Program-made: the position numbers and the translations under genes
Part shown: positions 1 to 14,445 of the stretch, piece after piece
Layout: each line of letters opens with the position of its first letter
Position numbering within the stretch: position 1 is the first letter of the stretch
The notes under the pieces: generated by a model
What the model was told of the DNA's origin: nothing
Database searches by the model: none
The model's input: the letters and a program-made list of their open reading frames with translations, nothing else
Source: Bugula neritina
Lineage: Eukaryota; Bryozoa; Gymnolaemata; Cheilostomatida; Bugulidae
Direction: 5' to 3'
Length of the DNA: 64,000 nt
Assembly (NCBI GenBank): GCA_964035545.1
Contig: OZ037767.1
Span: 29,555,628-29,619,627, forward strand

Positions 1-78
1 CAAGTTATGTTTCTCTGCATGATCATGTGACAAAATGGGTATAGAGGGCGTAGCTGAGCCTTCATACAAATATATCAC

Positions 79-3000
79 CTGTGAAAGTGGGTTTGGTGCT
101 GCTGCTAGCTTCACATCTCTCAGTAGAAGTTGGGGTGGTTTTGGCGCCCACCCTTCTGATGCGGACTGTAGCCATGGGACTGACTTTGTCCGTCCCATAG
201 AATGGAGACGCTGTGTTGTTAGGAAACTCATTGGTGATTGGCTTAATGACATCCTTGGGGTAAGTTGGCAAGTTGCTAGACAGGTATGTGACACCTGTAT
301 ATGTATACAGTGTACATGTACAGTATACATAATATATTATACATATACATATTTGAAAGTAATATTTAGGGTAAGGAATTCTACAAGTATAGAATAGCAA
401 ATCTGACAACTAAATATTATGGTAAAGTTTTATAGATACTAACTACGTTCAAAATAATTACCATTGAATTAACCATTATAAGTGAAATTCTAAAGCAATT
501 TACTGGCATCAAAACAGACTAAGTGGAATACACACCGCTGTCTGTGCCGGCATCCCATGGGAAAAGCTCCAAATCTAGTGAATCCAGCCACGTACAGTTC
601 TCCAAGCACATGTTGACGCTGTCAATACCTGCCAGCAAACAATACACATTCTAGCTAACCATTCATACATGTCAGATGCTTTAGTGAAGAGTTGTAATCT
701 TTATTTGGAGTTATTTTCTCAACATGTGAAGGGCACACAACTCTAAGATATTCAACGTATTCACTCTGCAGTGAAGGAAAGTAAAAATACATTGGGTGCG
801 TTCGAACCCCTGTAAAGGCCATAGGTGATGTTAGGAAGAGCATATTTTCATAGACAGTGCCACACATGAACAAGTCCTTAGCCAGATTTAACAAAGCCTT
901 TTCCATCAGGGGTTCACACAGAGATAGTGACTATAAACTTGTGTGAGTAAATGAGAGAGAAGCAGCACTAGGCTGACTCACCGACACACCAGTCAGGACT
1001 TGGACCAATCATAGTGAGCAGAGAGACTAGAGGTCGGCTGTTGTCTGTACTGAACCTAGCAGACTTCTTAGTAGTGTAGATATTGGGATACCCCCATACA
1101 CCACTCGTCTTTATCACTGTACGCACATTACGACTCTACAAACATATCATAGTGAGATAATTTGCAGCTCCTGCATTTTGAAAAATACTGAAACAATATC
1201 CTGCAAGTTGAATTGAACCAACAGAGTCACATGGAAACTTGCTTTTACCTGTAGAGAACAGGTAAAGCAAGGCTAGGTAAACTTTTGCACTACTTTAGCA
1301 ACAATTACAAATGAGATAACACCATTGCTTAGAAAGGCGTTACAAGTTTAGATTACATTTGCAAGTATTACCCATTGAATTCATTAGCAAATACTTTTCA
1401 TGCAATCAAATTATTCCATTAGCAAATATTAATAATGGTAATTCATTAGAATATAAAAGGAACTGAATTTGTAATAGTATTTACTAGTTGGTGTTAATAC
1501 TATAGCAGTCTGAAGCTACATTCATCTATTTAATTCGTCTGTTAGCTAGTTCACTAAGCTCTATTGAATAAAAAATTGATCGATTGTTTTTAACTAAAAG
1601 GTTATCACACCTTGAGCTAGCAAATTATTTCAATTGCACCTCAAAGCTGATAAAAACTGGGTCGACAAACGAGGTTGAACTGGCTTTGTTATTTGTTTTT
1701 GAAAAGATCGATAATTTGAATAATTTATGTAGAAATTAAAATCAATGATGACAAAAAGATAATTAATGCTCTTTTAATATAACATAATTATTATATTTTA
1801 TGGACACAATGCCTGCTGGAGTATATGCATGCGGAAAACATTCATAAGAATGGAGTAATGATTCACATATTTGGAATATTTTGTGAACAGATAGTTATAT
1901 TTGTTTAAAATGTGATATCTAGCTGTAAATATTTTTATAATTAAGTTTAACAAAATATTTCCAGACTGTCAACTGCAATAAGAGAGATGATGCCTGTCTT
2001 TCTGTATCACAATAGCTACGGGCGGGTGGGGGGCGTGCCCATACAAGAACTTAGACCTGTTTCTATAGATCTGATGAAAAGAAACCCAGCCTAAACAGAG
2101 ACCTGCAATGTTCCCTGCTAAAATACCAAGACTGATGACGAAGACAGCAGGCAAAAAACCTGCTAATGCTGCAGTATCAAAATACATGCACCTCCAGGAA
2201 AGCAGCAGCCATGACGAAATCTAAACAAAGTCTGAAGTGAATGAGGTTAGAGACAGGATGGCTGGTGTTTGCTTAAGGCCAATTCAACAAACTGAATATA
2301 AAGTGTATCATTGTGATTTCAAAGCTAAGGAAGTGAAATGTACTGTTAGTAAACCTAGGGATATTATCTTAAGCAATAATCTAAGATTCTAAGTTGTTAC
2401 AGGCACAGAAACACACTATAATATTTACATTACTTGTTAATTAAAACTCATATGAAATAAGCAATTGGCACGTGAATATCTTTCCCAAAGAGGCATTTCG
2501 TATTACAGATACAACTAAAAAGGCACAACACATCACGACCCTTGCAAGGGAACACAACACTGTCTTTCTGCTTACTCTAACATTTACCTGGAGTTAAGCT
2601 CATTACAAATTCACTTCCAATGACAATCATTTTACGGTGAAACACGTGCCAGTAATTTGAAATACAACAAATGTAGGACATGTTCATAAACAAGGCACAC
2701 TGCTTAGCATGTTTAGCCCCAGAAACAAAAACCTGCAAGAAAAGAAAGCATGGGCCACCCCTCCCCTCCCCCAACTGACAGAAGATGAGTATATACTGGC
2801 CTACAGTAATAAATGCGTCCCCTCTGACTTTATATAACATAATCTCACTTGTCACCAGCACTGAACGCTGCACATAGTAGTTTGTAAACAAAGAGAAACA
2901 AGGGCCACAACTCCCTGGGGATGTGGGTATAAAACAGCAACTGGCAAAATAAGATGAAAGGAAGTTTACTGTATTATCAAATAGACTAGGTGTTTCCCAT

Positions 3001-6000
3001 TTAGTTAGAGGCAATAAAAGATACAAACATAATCTTTCATATTTTAATAGCAATATAAAGGCTGAGTTCTTGTTACTAACTTTATTGGCTAGGTCTGGCA
3101 GAACAGAAGCTACTGGCTGTTTATACAGACTCACAGCAGGGTAATAAAACACATGTTAAGGTGTTCCTGTTTTACCTGTACACCTTGGAGATAGTAAACT
3201 AGTGGGGTATACTAATTACATTTGATGTTAATGATGCCATAAAATTGTTAGAGTGCAGGTTACCATGGAGACAGATAGTGGTGATAGATAGTGGTAATAG
3301 ATAGTGGTAATAGGTAACTAGATGGTAATATGTAAGGTGCCTTTACTTTATTAATCACGAGTTAATTAATTTCTCTTTATAAAATGTTAATGGCAAAATG
3401 TAAGAGCAAAAGTTATTTCTTATAGAAAGAGAAGCCTGTGTACCTGCTGTTTTATTTCCCCTTCCAGTGTCCTGGGCCACCCGTACTCACAAACCTCCTT
3501 GACACCTGTGGTAGCTATGCTACCATAGCTCCACACCGAGTAGCTGGGACTGTGAGAGGCGCCGATGATGTCAGACCAGTGCAGAAGGCTTTCTGTAACA
3601 AAGATGGCTGCTTACAACAAATAGCAACTCTGGTCTAGGCTAAACTGGGTATTATTCCAAGTATTCCAAGACAAATGTTGACACAACTCCTTTGACAACA
3701 AGTATGCCACCATAAAAAGTACAACATATGTTATTTCAGAAACCATATAAAATGTATACAGACAAAAAATTGCTGTTAAAACTTGTATTTTAATTACTTA
3801 TATTTCCACTCTAAGCATGTCCTATATTAGCATAAGGATGCTTTGACAACATCTTACATTATAATCAAAATAAACTGACTCTGGTGATATAGTATAATAA
3901 TAAAATGAAGAGTAGAGAGCAATGTCTACTACGTACATTGAACATGGTTATATATAAAATGATAATACAATATCATAAAAGTGCTCTAAAGGTCAGTGAG
4001 CTCAGGATAAAATAGATAAAATTTACTAGAGATAAAATGAAAACATACACTATAATATTACATCACTGTTTATTAGACAAAACCCACTTCGCAAGTATAA
4101 GTAGAGTGTATTACATGAAGCTAAAATTTAAATCTTTAACCAAACCGATGTTCCACATAGACTCTCAATACCTCATTGACAAACTAGTCAAGGGGGAGAA
4201 TTGACAAACTAGTCAAGGGGAGTGAAGCTATCATGTTTTGAGTCAACATAAGAAAGGCAACTCCTTCTACTGGGTAGAAATAGTGAGCTGGTAGGATATA
4301 ATAATCAGTGTGTATGTGCTGGGGGGGGGGGGAAGAAACTGTGCTGTGACAACATTTAGCTCTCAGTGATAGTAGCAGCTTTAAACTAACACTCATGTTA
4401 ATTTTCAGTCCCATCTGGTTACAATCAGTACTTGATGACCCATTCAGTTATAATAGATATGCTCAGTGATTCCATAGTGTCTCAGTGTGACTAACCAACT
4501 GCAGTTTTTACAATACTACAGTGAGATGTGCTGCAGTAACACCAGTCTTACATACACCTTACCGTAGTGAGTGAGATGTGCTGCAGTAACACCAGTCTTA
4601 CCGTACTGAGTGGAAGGGAAATCCTTGGGGTGAGTTTCCCTCGACCAATTGCCGACAAACGTGAGCTCATATTTCGCGACGTCACAGGCACAGCATTGAG
4701 ATGATTGTCTCTTCTTATGGTTGGCAGACTCTTGGGTGTTGGAGGTAGGTTGTCCGGCAGCACTGACCTCTTCAATCTCTACAAAACACAACAACACTGT
4801 CCTTCATACTCAGCTGCTGCACATCTCAGCGGTGTAAACAACTACTTTATTACAATCTTAGTCTGAAAACCACATCAGTGGTACACTGGCAGGTAGAAAT
4901 AGAATATCACAGGTGAAAACACAGCAATAAATTCTGTGTAACAATTAGCATAGCAGGTAATGGAAATCATTCTAAGCATTAATTACAGAGTTACATGAGA
5001 CAAGGTGTTAAAAACCAAGATGGCTGCAATACCTACGATAACTGACAGTTGTTATGTAATAGCGGAAGGAGTGATTATTATGCAACAATGTGCCACAAGT
5101 TGGTGTCACTCACAATCTCCTACACAAATGGCAACTTTACCAAAACACAGCTAATCCTGTTTGCTCACAAATTAATGATTATGAGAAAGCATGGGTAAAC
5201 AATTCAACCCTAACAGTAAAGCCAACCACATCAACAGTTGAAAGTTATAGACTTAAAAGCAAAACATGAATAATTTAAAGTTGACCCAATTAGAAAGTTG
5301 ACCTAATTAGAATACATACTTGCAGGTTCTTCACAAAACATCTTGGTAAGTCCACCATCATCACTGAACCATATATCCGGGTGTTCGAGCACCGTTGCCC
5401 TAGAGAATGAGAATAAACACAGAACATCAGAGCAATCTAAATGCTACTCACTGCTAGAGTATTACTACCTGCACACTCTACCTGGGCTATATATTCAGTA
5501 CTAGAGTATTACTACCTGCACATTCTACCTGGGCTATATATTCACTACTAGAGTATTACTACCTGCACACTCTACCTGGGCTATATACGCACTACTAGAG
5601 TATTACTACCTGCACACTCTACCTGGGCTATATACGCAGTACTAGAGTATTACTACCTGCACATTCTACCTGGGCTATATACGCACTACTAGGGTATTAC
5701 TACCTGCACACTCTACCTGGGCTATATACGCACTACTAGGGTATTACTACCTGCACATTCTACCTGGGCTATATACGCAGTACTAGAGTATTACTACCTG
5801 CACATTCTACCTGGGCTATATACGCACTACTAGGGTATTACTACCTGCACACTCTACCTGGGCTATATACACACTACTAGAGTATTACTACCTGCACACT
5901 CTACCTGGGCTATCAATCATACTCAAAGCCTTTCAAGATTTATTGTAAAACAAAATTACAATTAATAAAGTTACTTCAGAAGCAACACATGAAAAATTAG

Positions 6001-9000
6001 TATTTCAAGAGTATGAGTTGCCTGTAGTTGAATATAACTAATATTAGAATACACATATACACTGTACATACACTTACACACTGTACATACACTTACACAC
6101 TGTACATACACTTACACACTGTACGTACACTTACACACTGCACGTACACTTACACACTGTACATACACTTACACACTGCACATACACTTACACACTGCAC
6201 ATACACTTACACACTGCACATACACTTACACACTGTACGTACACTTACACACTGTACGTACACTTACACACTGCACATAACAACACATACTTACACTTAT
6301 AGCACATACTTACTTGAATAGGACACACCCTGAGCCTGCAGGTGGAGCTGTCCAGGTGAAAGAGGCAGTTGATTTCTTATAGGAGGGGTGAAAGGTGACG
6401 CTGGTCATGATGTGACTGCAGTATGGGTCCTCTTTGGTCATGTGATTGAACGTATGCTGAAACAGGATTGTGGGAAACATGGGAGACAATATGATTGGTA
6501 GAAACTCTAGCCTGGCAAAGGTTGTAACGAATTGGGACTTCGACTTTCAAAAATGAGACTATATCTAAAGATGTGCAAACATAATACTGTGAGACTTAAG
6601 TTAGGAGGACTTGAACAATACTTGTGTGTTAAAGACTTTCCAGGTAGGCCTGCTAGAGTATGTGCTATACACATAATATATGAAATCAAGGAATAGAATA
6701 ACCCCAGTATGGTATAACATCTAGATTATATACTAGTATTTATTAGGAAGCTGAAAGCTTGGAGACATGATTTCCAGACTGAGTAGGAGTGGAAAGTCAT
6801 GCTAACCCAATGTATCAAGTGCAATTATTGTAAGGAATATAAAAATAACAGAGTAATTCAATTACCAGATCTAATTACTATTGACCAATTGGCCAAAGGA
6901 CAGAAGCCGGCATACAAATAGTAAACTATAGAATAGGATAGACCGAGTTACAACTAAGTCACCAGAAATAAGCATACAGTTGGTTTGGACCTCAGAATAA
7001 TATTCATTCTAGAAGTTGGTTTGCATTTAGCTGGAAATATTAAGTTCAGGTATACATAGTAATTAGTACTATGATAACACATTGGCAATAAAAATATCAA
7101 GTTTCAAACACAATTCCATTATTTTGATTCACAGGGCATTTAAGAAGTCATCTTACCACAAAACTACCAGCTGACTGTCTTTCACTGCTGCTGCTCTTTA
7201 AAACTGCCACCAACATGAAGTCCAGGAACTGCTGGTTGGCGTAGGACCCGTTCAGCAGAACTAAAATAACATACAAGGATTAGCTCAAACAGATTAGAGG
7301 ATTATTAGATGCATTAATAATTAGCCAGTATTCTCTCAACATATCTCTCCATGTTTAGGAGGATCTGTGCACATGCCCGTAACATCTTAGACTGGGGTTC
7401 TATTCTTAGTGGAGGCCCACAGTCTATATCTAGTTTACTAGAGATATATTGGGATTAAAGTAGGGTCAGGCTAGTTGATTCCCATAAAATTCCTTACAAA
7501 GAACAATTGAATCTTTCGCCAACCAGTGAAGGTACTTTTAGCTATGACCACCTTTATCCTAAATGGAGTTGAGATCAGTCCATGAGCAGCCAGTTTTTAC
7601 CACTGAAAAACTGGTGCTGGATAACAGAAACACCTCAATCTTAACCTGTGCCCAGCTGCCAGGCTATTGACTAGTAAATTAAATCACTGAAACCACTAAC
7701 CGCAGCCACCAAAAGATTGTGGATTAAATTAGTGTTCTTAGTCTTATCTAAATGAACTAAGCAATGCAACTTCAAGCTATTATTCATGGTATTTGAAACG
7801 CTTCAGGAAAACATAAAGCCTTTTTATCTTCCCCCTGAATGGCATAATAAAGAACATTTGAAGTGGTTAACAATAAACACTGCTGGTGCATAAAGAATAA
7901 AAATTAGAATTCATCAAAACAGAGCAAATGACATTTGGGGTTCTGTTGGTAGCTCATTCCTTAATCAACTTCATGATTCCTTCATCACCAGTCACAGTAT
8001 TGGTATGTATGCAATTGCAGTTAAATTCAAGAAACCCTTCAATTCTGACATCAAAATGGTGGCCTGTAAAATGTTAGTAAAAAAACAGAACCCCTGTCAA
8101 AGATTCCCACTACAAAAAGATAGGTTCTTTTTAAATTCCCAGGCTTTTTGCATAAACAATGGCTTTACTTTCCCAAAAGTCAGCTGTTGAAATCGTATAT
8201 TATACACAGCACTTGCTAGCAAGGTATTTATAGTCCTAATTCAGAGTTACTGAATAAAGAATAGTGGCTCTACCTCATTCGGTATCACACCAATGTTAGC
8301 TGATATCACACTGGATACAATTTATAAAAAATATTGTGAAGAGTGCAAAGTGACACTGTCTCAGATTTTGGGATTAATTAGGCAGTTCAAAGAACTAAGC
8401 TAATACAAAGAGGGGAGATCAAAAGGGGCACAGTGCAGATAGAAGTAATACGAGTGGTTGTTAAGTATCCTCTCTTTGTAGTAAGCATATTTATACCAGC
8501 ATTGTCACGTGCACTCAACAGGTATACTAAGCAACTTGTATGGTAGCCCAAAGCTTCAAACTTTGGGAGAAAAACTTCAACGTAGTTTAAACTTAATTTT
8601 AGAAGCCAACTAATGCAGCAAAGAAAAAGTTGAAATTAGTGTATACTTGGGCTAAGGTAGCAGTTCAAACTAATGCTTTACAAAACAGAATCATGAAGAA
8701 AATATCGATAAATCTGGATTCAAAGTCTGAACTTGGTGCCTCTATACTTCAATTTGCAGTCAATTGAAAAACTACCAAGTCTAATGTAGTTATATACTAA
8801 TTCAACTATAATATGTGCTTTATTTAAATATATTTACTGTGGAAAATGTAAATATATATCGTATAGGCTTATTGTACTTGGATTGACCGAACCACAGGCC
8901 ACTAGCCAACATGGTATAATTAACATAATATCAGTCTTTGACAACTGATCAATTCTATTTATCACTCTATAGAGAAGTCCAACACCTAACTAAATCATTA

Positions 9001-10702
9001 ATCTTACTAAAAAAAGTAATTAATGTACACAAGGTCCAATTCAATCAAAATTTTGACAGTGTGTTAATCACAATTCCAAAAACAGGCTTTGATTTAGAAA
9101 AAATGTGGATTTTAAATTAACCACCAGAAAAAAGTTGGTAAATGGAAGTAGAAAGACAATTGACAGATCAGTGCAAGTCATTTGATTGGATCCGCAAACT
9201 TCAAGACTCTTATTCATAACTTTTAACTGAACTGCAACAGTTGCTAACCATAAAAATTAAATATTCATTTTACATAGAATATCGATATAATTTGCATATA
9301 TTTTATTTCCACTTGTGTATTCGCATTGAGACAGAGCTACTAATTGTGTTTCCATGTTATCCTTTTGAGTGATTGCTTATTTTATTATTAATTTTAATAC
9401 GCAAGGCGCTTAGAAATGGAGGTTGATGAAGACCTAATCTCTATAGTTATTGCTGAGTGGGAAGTTGTCCTAACAACAAAAAACTGATTCTTTTAAAAAA
9501 GATGCATCTGATTTTCTAAACAACATAAACACTAGTTTAAAATCACACAGCAAACTTTTCATCACAGCTACTTCAACGATCATAGGGCAACATGTGGCAG
9601 AAAATAAGTAAAATAAAATATGAAATCTGCAAAACCATAAACAGAATAAATGCTAACTGCCATTGTTCAATTTACTATTATTCCGGATTTCAAATTTTTG
9701 GTCAATATTACTATTTAAATAGGAGGGTCCGATTTAGTTTTTTATGGCTGGCAACGTGAATTACTTGTGCAACACGGTCAGAAGACCCATCACTAACTAA
9801 CAACTATCACATGACTATTTTTAGTGATTAAAGTCTAGCACTACATATAGCATAGTGACTAGTTGTTTAGTAATATTAATGGCCGCACTGTTAAATTTTA
9901 GAATGCACGATTACATCAATTTAAAATAAAATTCTAATAAAACAGTAAACAGCAAGAATACCAGCGTATTCACTAATATGTAAATATGAAGATATTTATT
10001 TCTGAACCTTTTGAAAATGCACAATTATTGTTTGTGTAATTGAAGGTATTTAAACTCAGAATTCATAATTAAACGCAAAACATAAAAAATTTAAATTTAA
10101 TGAAAAAACTATTTTTTGGAATTTGAAAAGCATCAAAATTTTAATTTAGAGTTGAGTTTTAAGATGATTAATAAAATTAAAACTATATATGAATATCAGA
10201 ATCATAACATATCATCCTTGTGCTTCAAGTTCTACTTCTCATCTACCACTACCAGTTATCCATCTAGCTCATCGAGTAAAGTAATTATTTATACACTTAA
10301 TTCACTGTTGGGGTGAAAAAAATTAACAATAATTTCTTTATGAATCACAGTTATTGACATTATAATGGTTTCAAATTAAGGTTTTTTCATTTATACCTAG
10401 TGCATTGCAAGGACTAGCCCAAATATCAAAGAGAGGTCAGATCAAGCAACCAAAACATGAACATCAAATTTAATAAAACAAAATAACAAAAGAAATTCAA
10501 AATGCATACCTTGGTAGTTATGGCCTGGTTTATAGAACGTTACAGGAGGTGATCCTAAAATCTTTATGGAGAATCCGTTGTCACCAGGAGTTTTTAAAGC
10601 ACTAGTGTGCGTTGGCTTTCTTTCACAGCTAATTCTGTCAATCCTTTGACTAGTAACATTCTTAATTTGGCACAAGAGTAATAAAAGTAGAATTTTGCCC
10701 AT
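79..10702 (-). CDS. SPON1: F-spondin-like secreted matrix protein (N-terminal 9 exons, truncated at left edge)
   Basis: Exons read on the minus strand: 10702-10510, 7260-7157, 6456-6314, 5399-5320, 4778-4602, 3592-3491, 1116-982, 628-532 and 275-79. All have GT/AG borders and phases join without a break (about 409 residues before the edge). Residues 1-19 form a signal peptide (MGKILLLLLL start). Residues about 25-147 are a Reeler domain (C-x-RKP, GDNGF, PGHNYQ, then FTWTAPP and GCVLF). From about residue 200 comes Spondin_N: CCACDVAKYELTFVGNWS, THPKDFP, LHWSDIIGASHS, MIGPSPDWCVGIDSVNMC, LFPWDAGTDSG and SPFYG. Family knowledge: F-spondins are secreted matrix proteins with Reeler, Spondin_N and then thrombospondin type-1 repeats; mindin (SPON2) lacks Reeler, so this is the F-spondin type. 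TSP1 exons should lie left of position 1. Exon 9 uses a weak donor (GTGATA). Start chosen at 10702 because the signal peptide follows directly. Confidence 0.92.
3260..3325. repeat. Short GATAGTGGTAATA tandem repeat
   Basis: About four imperfect copies of a 16-18 bp GATAGTGGTRATAGATA unit in an F-spondin intron. I see no functional sign beyond simple-sequence expansion. Confidence 0.7.
4521..4600 (-). repeat. 30-bp direct duplication (period 50) copying a splice donor of the F-spondin gene
   Basis: Bases 4521-4550 and 4571-4600 are identical. On the minus strand the exon can end at 4602 (TACG, then GTAAGA) or at 4563 (TACG, then GTAAGG). The two donors are 39 bases apart and in the same phase, so the second would lengthen the protein by 13 residues. 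Confidence 0.8.
5447..5913. repeat. 47-bp minisatellite, about 10 copies, in an F-spondin intron
   Basis: Tandem units of about 47 bp that start CTAGAGTATTACTACCTGCA and end in GGGCTATATAC. Units differ at a few positions (ACACTC or ACATTC; TATTCA or TACGCA). The array sits between the exons at 5320-5399 and 6314-6456. Confidence 0.93.
6053..6285. repeat. 19-bp minisatellite, about 12 copies
   Basis: Tandem unit ACTGTACATACACTTACAC with GTAC/GCAC variants. It ends about 30 bases from the next F-spondin exon (donor side at 6314) and lies in the same intron as the 47-bp array. The open frame through it is only a by-product of the repeat. Confidence 0.93.
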
Positions 10703-12172
10703 CACTGTTTGAAAGTCAACTCTGTTTTTGGTTAAATTGAAGTTGAGGCTGAGTGTCAGTGTGCGCCACGGCCAACGACAATCCATGCTTTCAGTTTAAG
10801 AGTAACAGTAAGTGTAACACTAAGGCTGACACAGTAACTGTAAGTTTAAATCTAACACCAAGTGTAAAAGTAAGAGTAACTGTAAAACTAAGACTCTTGG
10901 TAAGACTAAAACCGATACTCAAACTGTAACTACAAGACTAAGAGTTAGAGTAGGAGCTGGAGTAAGTGCAACTGCAAGTCAATTTCAATTTGAATTTCGT
11001 CTTTCAAATTAACTATTTTCAGCTAGTCGAAAAAAATTGTGTTGCACAACTGCTGTCACCTTAACAGCATTGTGACACTGACTAGAATTTGTCGGAAGAC
11101 AAACATCAAGCTATCAAAATTATTAGATAAGGCTTACATCGCCACCTGCTTTGCTGTTACTAACGCCATTGGTACCATAATAATACATTATTATTATTAT
11201 TGTACACCTGTGTTCAGTTGGTGATAGCGAATCCGTTCAGCTCATCAGTGAAAATAGCCTGAGCGTCTGAACTAATTCGTATTTAAAATCTATAAACTAT
11301 ACTCTACACATTTGAAAATTTTCTTCGTAGGACTTTACTAGTCGCTAAGGTTATCCTTTAATCCTAACGCAGTCAATTTAACTTCGGAGTTATTTGTTCT
11401 CGTGTTTTTAAATGCACGAGTAAACAACTCCCATTTACTCAGACCAACATACGAGATTCATAAGTGACTCATCTTAATATTGCAATGAAATTACACATAA
11501 TATTATTAAGCAAATAAAGCTACTATTTCATATATTATAGTCACAAAACTACAAATCAAATATATTTCTCAGTTGACCTTAAAATATCTGCCTTAATCAT
11601 ATATACATGCATTACTTTAGCTACCAGCTGAGAAAAATGTTCATCATCGAACTCTTTTCCTAGCAGTATACAGCTCTTTATAACTCGAGGAAAATGGTGT
11701 TTTATGAAAATATTTTGTATACGCGACCTAACATGAAGCAAAGTAACACATCACATTAACCAGTTGCAGGTATTTTTGTAGTTTGTATTTTGAGGGGAAA
11801 CTAAAATGATGAATATAAAACGATAGCATATAGTATAAAACATAAAAAGCTTCATCCAATTTTGACAAATAAATATTAATTTTGGAAAGTCAAAATGTAA
11901 AAACTTGATTATAAATTAATAAGATGTGTTCACTTATATAAAACTTTTGACTAGAATATTCCATAGTCTAGATATCCATAACTTCCTTATAATAATATCA
12001 TGAATGCAATTGGATGGCCCTTCAAAGTTCTTCATTGTCATGTATATAGAACTATCAAAATTATAAATCATCGTCGAAGTAGGAATTTGTAAGAAGTTGT
12101 AACTCTGCAGTATCATATCTTGAAGCAGTCTGACTACTAAACACAGCACAGTGAGAGTTAAAAGATCTTGTT
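10703..12172. other. Intergenic: F-spondin promoter side and PIF1 3' side
   Basis: About 1.5 kb without a supportable exon. It should hold the F-spondin promoter/5'UTR and the PIF1 3'UTR, as both genes point left. The part nearest F-spondin (about 10795-10965) is a degenerate short-period repeat (separate entry). The rest is plain AT-rich DNA. Confidence 0.6.
10795..10965. repeat. Degenerate period-6 AGTGTAAC/AGTAAG-type repeat upstream of F-spondin
   Basis: The block is built from drifting six-base words such as AGTAAC, TGTAAG, AAGAGT and CTAAGG, in poor register but clearly repetitive. It starts less than 100 bases upstream of the F-spondin start codon, so it lies in the likely 5'UTR or promoter. 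A similar hexamer-type block occurs at 18820-18925. Confidence 0.6.
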
Positions 12173-14353
12173 TCATTCGATGTCAGCATTGAGCTCTTTA
12201 TAAAATTCTTTCACCTTTGGATGAGCTTTAACACAATCCGGATAGAAATCCAGCACCCGTAGTCCTTGCAGAGATCGAGCTCTAGAGAGGGCTACATACG
12301 CCTGCCCGTACTCAAACACATTGGACAGTGAGATCTCCACTAAGTCAAGAGTCATACCCTACAAGAGTGAAGACAACTTCTTAGTATTGTTAAACAATAG
12401 AAGAACTGCGCAGGAAACGCGACACTGCATAGAACCAGGTGACCACAACTTCCGTGTACTCACGGACTGAGTATAAACAACATCAGAAGAATTAGTGAGC
12501 ACATACCTGGCTCTTGTGTATAGAGACGGCCCAGGCCAGTTTCAGAGGAAGTTGACGTCTGCACAGAGTGATTCCTCCGCTCCATTTAAACGAGAAGTTG
12601 TGAGGCTGAATTGTGATTTCTTTACCTTCTAGAGTTCTAATTATAGGGAAGCCTACAACATGCCTTCTATCTTTGACAACAATACGAGTTACATCTGAAC
12701 ACGATATCTGACTCTCACGTAACTGCTACTAAAACTGTTTAGATTTAGCAGAACAAATGTTTTCTAAGACTTTCACTAGTACAAGGATGATCAGAATGCA
12801 TGTTTACCTGAACTGGTGTTTTCAAATCCAACAACCACTCCTCTAGTGCCGTTGACTAGCCCCTCCTTCAAGTTAATGTTTTTACACAACATGACCTGTA
12901 ATACAGACCCGGTATAAACCACAACGAATAGGAATCACAAAACCAGCAGATAACCGTTCTCCAGTAGGAAACAGCCACTATACAGGTGAGTAATACGGTC
13001 ACTATACAGGTAAATAATGCAGTCACTATACAGGTAAATAATACAGTCACTATACAGGTGAGTTGTAGTAATACAGTAACTATACAGATATGTTGTAGTA
13101 ATACAATTACTGTACAGGCGAGTTGTAGTAATAACGATTACGAACACAAGATTACCTGAGCCCCTTTCTTAAGCTGAATCTCTTTGGCAGCTGGACACAA
13201 CTCATTCAGTTTCTTAATCATTGTTGAGTCATTGTCAGTCGCAGTGAATGTGCGAACGTCTCCTGTATAAACAAGGGGAGACAATTCTAGTATAGAAACA
13301 ATATAATAATGGGTGTGTCAGAGTGAATAAAAGTATCTCTCGCTACACGGTAAGCTTTTTGCTGAAATATTCAACTCTTGCCATCAGATCCCAAAAAAAT
13401 TCATGAAATTCAAAAGAATACATAGAAATATAGACCTGACATATGCACACTGTGGCGCAGACAAAGCAATCTGAATATTTTCGTTAAGTTTCATAGTAAA
13501 GAGTAAAACTAAACATCATTTCAACTTAACAATTATCAAGTTAGACAAACCCTGTAAACTTTGCAGACTGTTGAGATTTATCTCCTCTACATCGACATTG
13601 CGTGAACTGAGTTTTGTAGCCTGTAGTCCATTAACGCTCAGGCAGTGCTTTGCTGTAGATGTAAGAATCTTGGTTATCATTGGCGGGCAGTTTCCACTTC
13701 TTATTTGCTGTTAGAAACAAAACTACAGAGACTATTTGTGTTGTAATGAGTAAAATGTAGCGCTATGTCACAAACTGGGTGAAATTGGCAACTTCACAAA
13801 ACATGTCTGATTATTCAACCACTTGGCATGGGCCGCTAATGTTTCTAACCAACACTTATATTCACAAAATAAACCCTAGGGCTTGAGATAAAAATAGAAT
13901 AACCACATATATTATAATCTTGTTGTTTACATTTCCAAGTGACTTCACCCTCATGCTATTGATTATATGTTTTGCTCCACTAATTCATCCTGTTAGAACT
14001 AAGATTGTGCCAAAATATCTACAGCTGATTGCATAATGAGACAGTTGATCTGGTTAGAGCCAAATTCTTGGAAAAAAGTTATTTTTCAAAAGTGCAAGTT
14101 CATACATAATCAGATGGCAGGTGATTGAGCTGCCACTTGCCACCACCTGTTGAAGTTGTCATAATTACCTGAAGGATGTCAATAAAGCTCCCATCCGTCT
14201 GTCTTTTTACTTCATTCAACTGAATTGTTGTGTGAATACATCTGCTCCATGCCCTGGTCTAAGAGAGGAAGTCTATATGTGTCAGCAGATGTGTCAGTAT
14301 ATGTATCAGCATGTGTGTCAGTATATGTATCAGTATATATGTCAGTAAATGTG

Positions 14354-14445
<92 letters not shown>

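Noticed and set aside
795-815. GCGTTCGAACCCCTGT as a tRNA T-arm
   Set aside because: Matches a B-box, but no acceptor stem, D-arm or anticodon arm can be placed around it.
2577-3152. 191-residue minus-strand open frame
   Set aside because: Lies inside an F-spondin intron, with irregular composition and no similarity I recognise. No in-phase neighbours.
5447-5913. CRISPR-like periodic array
   Set aside because: The units are contiguous tandem repeats with no unique spacers, lying in an animal gene intron. It is a minisatellite.
6028-6321. HTLTHCTYTYTLYIHL-type open frame
   Set aside because: Pure translation of the 19-bp minisatellite.
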